Source: Azotimanducus sp965199815 (lineage in GTDB: Bacteria; Pseudomonadota; Gammaproteobacteria; Pseudomonadales; Azotimanducaceae). Taken from it: DNA of 64,000 nucleotides. The notes beneath the pieces were generated by a model. It was given only the letters and a program-made list of their open reading frames with translations. It did no database searches and was not told the origin of the DNA. Where the stretch lies: positions 62,001 through 126,000 of the forward strand of contig CBDATE010000028.1 of NCBI GenBank assembly GCA_965199815.1. Direction: 5' to 3'. Position numbers and translations under genes: made by a program. Each line of letters begins with the position of its first letter. The first letter of the stretch is position 1. Shown here piece by piece: positions 59,319 through 64,000 of the stretch.

Positions 59319-62300
59319 ATGACAGAGTCGGTGCCTGAAAGAGCTGTGGCTGAGCCAGAGCTTCACGAAACCGACCGGGTTGAATACCCATCCCCGGGCT
59401 GGCAGCGCGCCAATCGCGCCAGCCCCGTCAACCGGAACGCGCACACGCCAAAGCCAAGCGACCTCTCTCCGCCTCCCGTGGACCCGGGCGCAGCGGCCAC
59501 AGCGCCCGGAAATCTGCGCGTCATCAAGCGGGGTGGCACTCTGGTCGCGTATGACGATTCCAAGATTCGTATCGCCATGCTGAGTGCCGTACTGGCAGTG
59601 GAGGGCGACAGCGCGGCGAACTCCAAGCGTGTACATCAGCTGGTGGACTCGCTCACCGGGAACATTTCTTCCACCTTCCGCAGGCGCTTTCCCTCGGGTG
59701 GCACACTGCACATCGAGGATATTCAGGATCAGGTCGAGCTGTCGCTCATGCGCGCTGGCGAGCACAAGGTGGCGCGCGCCTACGTCATCTATCGCAATGA
59801 TCGTGCCAAGGAGCGGGAAGAGCGGCAACGCGCGGAATCGGAGACTGCCGGGCACCCGCAGGCGGGCATTCAGGTAACCCTGGCGGATGGCACCAAAGCG
59901 CCACTCGACATGTCGCGAATACATACCCTCGTGGGTGAAGCCTGCGAAGGGCTTGCCGATGTGGATGCAACGCGCATCATCAAGGAAGCCCTGGCGAACA
60001 TGTACGAGGGGATTGCGCTTGCCGATGTCGGTGCCTCGCTGCGCAACGCGGCGCGCGCCCTGGTCGAGGAAGAGCCGAACTACACCTGTGTTACCGCTCG
60101 GCTACTGCTTGATCAGTTGCGCACCGAAGCGCTTGGTTATCTTGATCTGGAGTCTGGGCAGGGCCATCAGGTAGTGCAATCACAGATGCACAGAACCTAC
60201 CCGGCAGCTTTCGAGGCGTTCATCAGGAAGGGCATCGAGAAGGAGTTTCTGGCCCGCGAGCTCGGCACCATGGACCTCACGCGGCTCGGGCGCGCGCTCA
60301 AGCCCGAACGCGACCTGCAATTCACCTATCTCGGATTGCAGACGCTCTACGATCGGTATTTCATTCACGATGAAGACACGCGGTTCGAGTTGCCGCAGGT
60401 GTTCTTCATGCGCGTGGCCATGGGCCTCTCGATACGTGAGGACAAACCGGAAGAACGCGCCATGGAGTTCTACGACTTGCTGTCTTCCTTCGACTACATG
60501 TCCTCCACGCCCACGCTGTTCAACGCCGGGACGCAGCGCTCGCAGCTCTCTTCCTGCTTTCTCACCACGGTGCCGGATCATCTCGAAGGCATCTACGGGG
60601 CGGTGCGCGACAACGCCCTGCTCTCCAAATGGGCGGGGGGTCTCGGAAACGACTGGACACCGGTGCGCGCGCTCGGTGCCTACATCAAGGGCACCAACGG
60701 CAAGTCGCAGGGCGTGGTGCCCTTTCTCAAGGTGGTCAATGACACTGCGGTGGCGGTCAATCAAGGCGGCAAGCGCAAGGGTGCCGTGTGCGCCTATCTC
60801 GAAACCTGGCACCTTGATATCGAGGAGTTTCTCGAACTGCGCAAGAACACCGGCGATGATCGCCGTCGCACCCACGACATGAATACCGCCAGCTGGATTC
60901 CCGACCTCTTCATGAAACGGGTCTTCGAGGACGGCTTCTGGACGCTCTTTTCACCGAGCGATGTCCCGGATCTGCACGATCTCTGGGGGCAGGCATTCGA
61001 GAGCCGCTATGTCGAATATGAGCGCCAGACGGTCAGTGGCGAGATCACCCTCTTCAAGCGCGTCAAGGCCACCGCCCTGTGGCGCAAGATGATTTCCATG
61101 CTGTTCGAGACCGGGCATCCCTGGATGACATTCAAGGATGCCTGCAACGCGCGTTCGCCGCAGCAGCACACCGGCGTTGTCCACTCGAGTAATTTGTGTA
61201 CCGAGATCACGCTCAATACCCGCGCCGAACAGGAAATCGCGGTCTGCAACCTGGGGTCAATCAACCTGGCGCAACACCTCTCGCCCGATGATGTCGGGCT
61301 GGACCTCGAGAAGCTCGAACGCACCACCAGGGTCGCGGTGCGTATGCTCGATAACGTTATCGACATCAATTACTACTCGGTGCCCACAGCGCGCGCCTCC
61401 AACATGCGTCACCGACCGGTGGGGCTTGGCCTCATGGGGTTTCAGGATGCCCTCTACAGGCAGCGAATCCCCTATTCATGCGAGCGTGCGGTGGAATTTG
61501 CCGACGCTTCCATGGAAGCCATCAGTTATTTCGCGATCAAGGCATCAAGTGAACTCGCCGAGGAACGCGGATGCTACGAGAGTTTCGAAGGCTCCCTGTG
61601 GAGCCGCGGCATCCTGCCGCTGGATTCGCTGCACATTCTGGAGCGCGAGCGCGGAGCCTCTTTCCTTGAGGTGAACACCGAGTCAAGGCTCGATTGGGAC
61701 AGCCTGCGCGACAAGGTGATGACCTCCGGTATGCGTAATTCCAACGTGCTGGCGATTGCTCCGACGGCTACCATCGCCAACATCGTCGGGGTGTCGCAAT
61801 CAATCGAGCCGACCTACCAGAACCTGTTTGTCAAATCCAACCTCTCCGGTGAGTTCACGGTGGTCAATCCCTTCATGGTGCGTGACCTCAAGGCGCTCGG
61901 TGTGTGGGACAAGGTGATGGTCAATGACCTCAAGTACTTCGATGGTACCCTGCTGCCGATGGATCGGGTTCCGCAGGAACTCAAGCAGCTGTACGCGACC
62001 GCCTTCGAGATAGAACCCAGGTGGCTGGTGGAGGCGGCTTCAAGGCGACAGAAGTGGATTGATCAGTCGCAGTCGCTGAATCTCTATATCGCCTCCGCAT
62101 CAGGGCGCAAGCTTGATGTTACCTATCGCATGGCGTGGCTTCGTGGGTTGAAGACCACCTATTATCTGCGCGCCACAGGGGCGACGAGCACCGAAAAGTC
62201 CACTGTATCCGCGCTGCCTGCACACCTGAATCAGCCCGCCGCGCGCCCTTCTTCGGCCCCCGAGGCATCGCAGTCGGCCGCATCCACTTCGGTAGATACC

Positions 62301-62378
62301 TTCGCGCAAGGGCCGCGCCCGGCACCCGTACCTGCGGTTTGCGCTATTGACGACCCGGAGTGCGAAGCCTGCCAGTAA
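59319..62378 (+). CDS. nrdA: Ribonucleoside-diphosphate reductase class Ia, large subunit
   Basis: 1019 residues from ATG 59319 (GGAG upstream). After a disordered N-terminus come two ATP-cone domains: VIKRGGTLVAYDDSKIRIA and IQVTLADGTKAPLDMSRIH. The barrel has QLSSCFLTT, SSNLCTEITLNT and CNLGSINLAQ (active-site cysteines). The C-terminal redox pair is CEAC at the very end. It reduces ribonucleotides to deoxyribonucleotides with NrdB. Two ATP cones are known from P. aeruginosa NrdA, where they control oligomerisation by ATP/dATP. Confidence 0.96.
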   Translation: MTESVPERAVAEPELHETDRVEYPSPGWQRANRASPVNRNAHTPKPSDLSPPPVDPGAAATAPGNLRVIKRGGTLVAYDDSKIRIAMLSAVLAVEGDSAANSKRVHQLVDSLTGNISSTFRRRFPSGGTLHIEDIQDQVELSLMRAGEHKVARAYVIYRNDRAKEREERQRAESETAGHPQAGIQVTLADGTKAPLDMSRIHTLVGEACEGLADVDATRIIKEALANMYEGIALADVGASLRNAARALVEEEPNYTCVTARLLLDQLRTEALGYLDLESGQGHQVVQSQMHRTYPAAFEAFIRKGIEKEFLARELGTMDLTRLGRALKPERDLQFTYLGLQTLYDRYFIHDEDTRFELPQVFFMRVAMGLSIREDKPEERAMEFYDLLSSFDYMSSTPTLFNAGTQRSQLSSCFLTTVPDHLEGIYGAVRDNALLSKWAGGLGNDWTPVRALGAYIKGTNGKSQGVVPFLKVVNDTAVAVNQGGKRKGAVCAYLETWHLDIEEFLELRKNTGDDRRRTHDMNTASWIPDLFMKRVFEDGFWTLFSPSDVPDLHDLWGQAFESRYVEYERQTVSGEITLFKRVKATALWRKMISMLFETGHPWMTFKDACNARSPQQHTGVVHSSNLCTEITLNTRAEQEIAVCNLGSINLAQHLSPDDVGLDLEKLERTTRVAVRMLDNVIDINYYSVPTARASNMRHRPVGLGLMGFQDALYRQRIPYSCERAVEFADASMEAISYFAIKASSELAEERGCYESFEGSLWSRGILPLDSLHILERERGASFLEVNTESRLDWDSLRDKVMTSGMRNSNVLAIAPTATIANIVGVSQSIEPTYQNLFVKSNLSGEFTVVNPFMVRDLKALGVWDKVMVNDLKYFDGTLLPMDRVPQELKQLYATAFEIEPRWLVEAASRRQKWIDQSQSLNLYIASASGRKLDVTYRMAWLRGLKTTYYLRATGATSTEKSTVSALPAHLNQPAARPSSAPEASQSAASTSVDTFAQGPRPAPVPAVCAIDDPECEACQ

Positions 62379-62444
62379 TTGGCACATCGCAGCCCGTACA
62401 TCCTGGATATTACTTTTATAACAGCGGAGGAGGCAGCCAAGCCC

Positions 62445-63704
62445 ATGAAGGCCTTGAATTGGGACGATTACGACCACGATCAGGAGCTCGCGGACGCTGC
62501 GATGATTCCTGATGCAGTGGCGGCTGCAGCGACGGGAGCCACCGTACCCGGCATCACAACGGCCGAGCGCCGGCAGCAGCCCCAGGCTCGCGGAAAACCC
62601 CGGCCCCGGGCGAGAGGTACGGAGCCACATTCGTCTTCAGTTGTCGCCTTCGCCCCGCCCACACCGAATTCGGAAGCTGACAGCGGCGAACGGGTGACCG
62701 TGGATCAGAAGCGCATGATCAACTGCCGCGCTGACCTCAATCAGCTGGTGCCATTCAAATATCAGTGGGCATGGCAGAAGTATCTTGATGCTTGCGCCAA
62801 TCACTGGATGCCGCAGGAAGTCAACATGTCCGAGGATGTCAAACTGTGGAACTCGGCGACCGGCCTGTCAGACGATGAGCGCACCATCGTCAAGCGTAGC
62901 CTGGGGTTCTTCTCGACGGCGGACTCGCTGGTGGCGAACAATCTGGTGCTTGCGGTGTATCGGCTCATCACCAACCCCGAGTGTCGGCAATATCTGCTGC
63001 GACAAGCCTTTGAGGAAGCGATTCACACGCATGCCTATCAGTATTGCATCGAGTCCTTGCGCATGGACGAGGGCGAAATATTCAACATGTACCACGAGGT
63101 GCCTTCGGTAGCGCGCAAGGCATCCTGGGCGCTCAAGTACATACGCGCCATATCCGACCCCACCTTCACCACCGGCACACCGGAGACGGATGCCGAGCTG
63201 TTGCGCAACCTGATCGCCTATTACTGCGTCATGGAGGGCATGTTCTTCTATTGTGGATTTACGCAGATTCTGTCCATGGGCCAGCGCAACAAGATGACCG
63301 GCATCTCCGAGCAGTTTCAGTACATCCTGCGCGACGAGTCGATGCACGTGAATTTCGGCATCGATGTGATCAATCAGATCAAGGCCGAGAATCCGCACGT
63401 TTGGGGTGAGGACATGCAGCAGTGTGCATCGGACATGATCGTCGATGGCACCAATCTGGAGATCGAATATGCCCGCGACACCATGCCGAGGGGTGTGCTC
63501 GGCATGAACGCCAATATCATGGAGGAATATCTGCACTTCATTGCCAATCGCCGACTGGCGCAGATTGGCCTCGAAGAGCGATTCCCCGGGGCGCGCAACC
63601 CTTTTCCCTGGATGTCCGAGATCATGGACCTCAAGAAAGAAAAGAACTTCTTTGAAACGCGCGTCATCGAGTATCAGACCGGCGGCGCGCTGAACTGGGA
63701 TTAG
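62445..63704 (+). CDS. nrdB: Ribonucleoside-diphosphate reductase class Ia, small subunit
   Basis: 419 residues from ATG 62445 (GGAGGAGG eleven bases upstream). The first ~90 residues are an Ala/Arg/Pro-rich extension not needed for catalysis. Di-iron ligands and radical tyrosine lie in FEEAIHTHAYQY (Glu, His, Tyr spacing as E115/H118/Y122 of E. coli), with DESMHVNFG later. The tail ends TGGALNWD, the peptide that docks on NrdA. The last G of the stop codon is the first base of a hairpin repeat. Confidence 0.96.
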   Translation: MKALNWDDYDHDQELADAAMIPDAVAAAATGATVPGITTAERRQQPQARGKPRPRARGTEPHSSSVVAFAPPTPNSEADSGERVTVDQKRMINCRADLNQLVPFKYQWAWQKYLDACANHWMPQEVNMSEDVKLWNSATGLSDDERTIVKRSLGFFSTADSLVANNLVLAVYRLITNPECRQYLLRQAFEEAIHTHAYQYCIESLRMDEGEIFNMYHEVPSVARKASWALKYIRAISDPTFTTGTPETDAELLRNLIAYYCVMEGMFFYCGFTQILSMGQRNKMTGISEQFQYILRDESMHVNFGIDVINQIKAENPHVWGEDMQQCASDMIVDGTNLEIEYARDTMPRGVLGMNANIMEEYLHFIANRRLAQIGLEERFPGARNPFPWMSEIMDLKKEKNFFETRVIEYQTGGALNWD

Positions 63705-63730
63705 GGAAACCCTGAATAACAGAGTTTCCC
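63704..63730 (+). repeat. Hairpin module E, copy R7
   Basis: GGGAAACCCTG, loop AATAA, CAGAGTTTCCC: module E in the same orientation as R6 with one stem mismatch. Directly at the nrdB stop, and between convergent genes. Confidence 0.85.
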
Positions 63731-63743
63731 CGTGTGGCCAGCG

Positions 63744-64000
63744 TCAAGGGGTTTCAATCTCGCGCTCGAGGAGCGTGTGGTCGTCAGCGTCGAGAATCAT
63801 GATCACTACGTGTTCCGCGCTCGGCAGCGGAATGCGCGCGACCCAGGATACGAGATCATCATGCGCCCCTTGGTACACGGCCAGGGCCTGCTGATGCAGC
63901 TCCGCTCCGTCGAGACTTCGTACGCTGAGTCTGTAGTCCGTGTCAGCAGGCGGCATACGCGCAGGGCGTACGCTGCGATCAACAAAGAGCAGCGTCCAGA
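63744..64000 (-). CDS. Hypothetical protein, C-terminal part only
   Basis: A frame open from the window edge leftward to a TGA at 63744, encoding at least 84 residues (WTLLFVDRSVRPARMPPAD ... LLEREIETP). An internal ATG at 63956 exists, but the frame continues upstream without a stop, so the gene probably starts outside. The visible part is beta-rich with HVVIMILDADDHTLLE. No family recognised. Confidence 0.5.
   Translation of the reverse strand, partial: WTLLFVDRSVRPARMPPADTDYRLSVRSLDGAELHQQALAVYQGAHDDLVSWVARIPLPSAEHVVIMILDADDHTLLEREIETP

Overview
The window looks like a chromosome segment from a GC-rich gammaproteobacterium. The housekeeping order carA-carB-greA-rlmE-ftsH-glmM-tpiA-secG followed by tRNA-Leu(GAG), the zapA-6S RNA-5-FCL locus, a Fur without the CxxC pairs, and an NrdA with two ATP-cone domains all resemble Pseudomonas and its relatives. 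I cannot name the species.

Bases 1-22,000 are accessory. One long plus-strand operon (236-14024) encodes two periplasmic trypsin-like proteins with cytoplasmic FHA domains (the first with its catalytic residues replaced), a TolQ/ExbB-like protein, a TolR-like anchor with a DUF2135/YfaP-type domain, a PP2C phosphatase, and three tandem transmembrane Ser/Thr kinases. A fourth, diverged kinase follows at 14891-17563. Each kinase has a cytoplasmic kinase domain, one membrane helix, PEGA repeats and a C-terminal FGE-sulfatase (C-type-lectin-like) domain. The last ~155 bases of that domain differ between copies almost only at positions that could be adenines in a common template (AAC to NNC codons). 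This is the signature of a diversity-generating retroelement (DGR) variable region. No reverse transcriptase or template repeat lies in the window. A satellite set follows: another FHA protein, a membrane-anchored PP2C, three related small lipoproteins on the opposite strand, an adenine methylase and a broken methyltransferase. My model is a phospho-signalling system with diversified outer-surface or periplasmic sensors; this is inference.

Bases 22,000-26,750 hold a macrodomain protein of DarG type with a decayed frame in the place of its toxin, a TIGR02449-like gene, zapA, 6S RNA, 5-formyl-THF cyclo-ligase, a terminator-bearing leader or small RNA, and an MFS transporter. Bases 26,776-33,099 (minus strand) carry a complete-looking coenzyme F420 operon (cofE, cofD, cofC, a coiled-coil gene, fused cofGH) with an F420:NADPH oxidoreductase upstream. 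A tail-specific protease, a flavodoxin-like protein and an AidB-like acyl-CoA dehydrogenase follow.

Bases 37,955-51,846 are the conserved housekeeping block. It lacks yhbY and folP at their usual places and is interrupted between secG and tRNA-Leu by a two-gene restriction-like cassette (MORC/Hsp90-type ATPase fused to a PD-(D/E)xK-like nuclease, plus a cytosine-5 methyltransferase). Beyond the tRNA lie a DpnA-like adenine methyltransferase, fur, a TonB-dependent receptor behind a duplicated promoter, a trans-sulfuration enzyme, a ureohydrolase and nrdAB.

A family of modular hairpin arrays (up to five different palindromes in fixed order) recurs at seven places, mostly directly at gene 3' ends, and supplies the stop codon of two genes.
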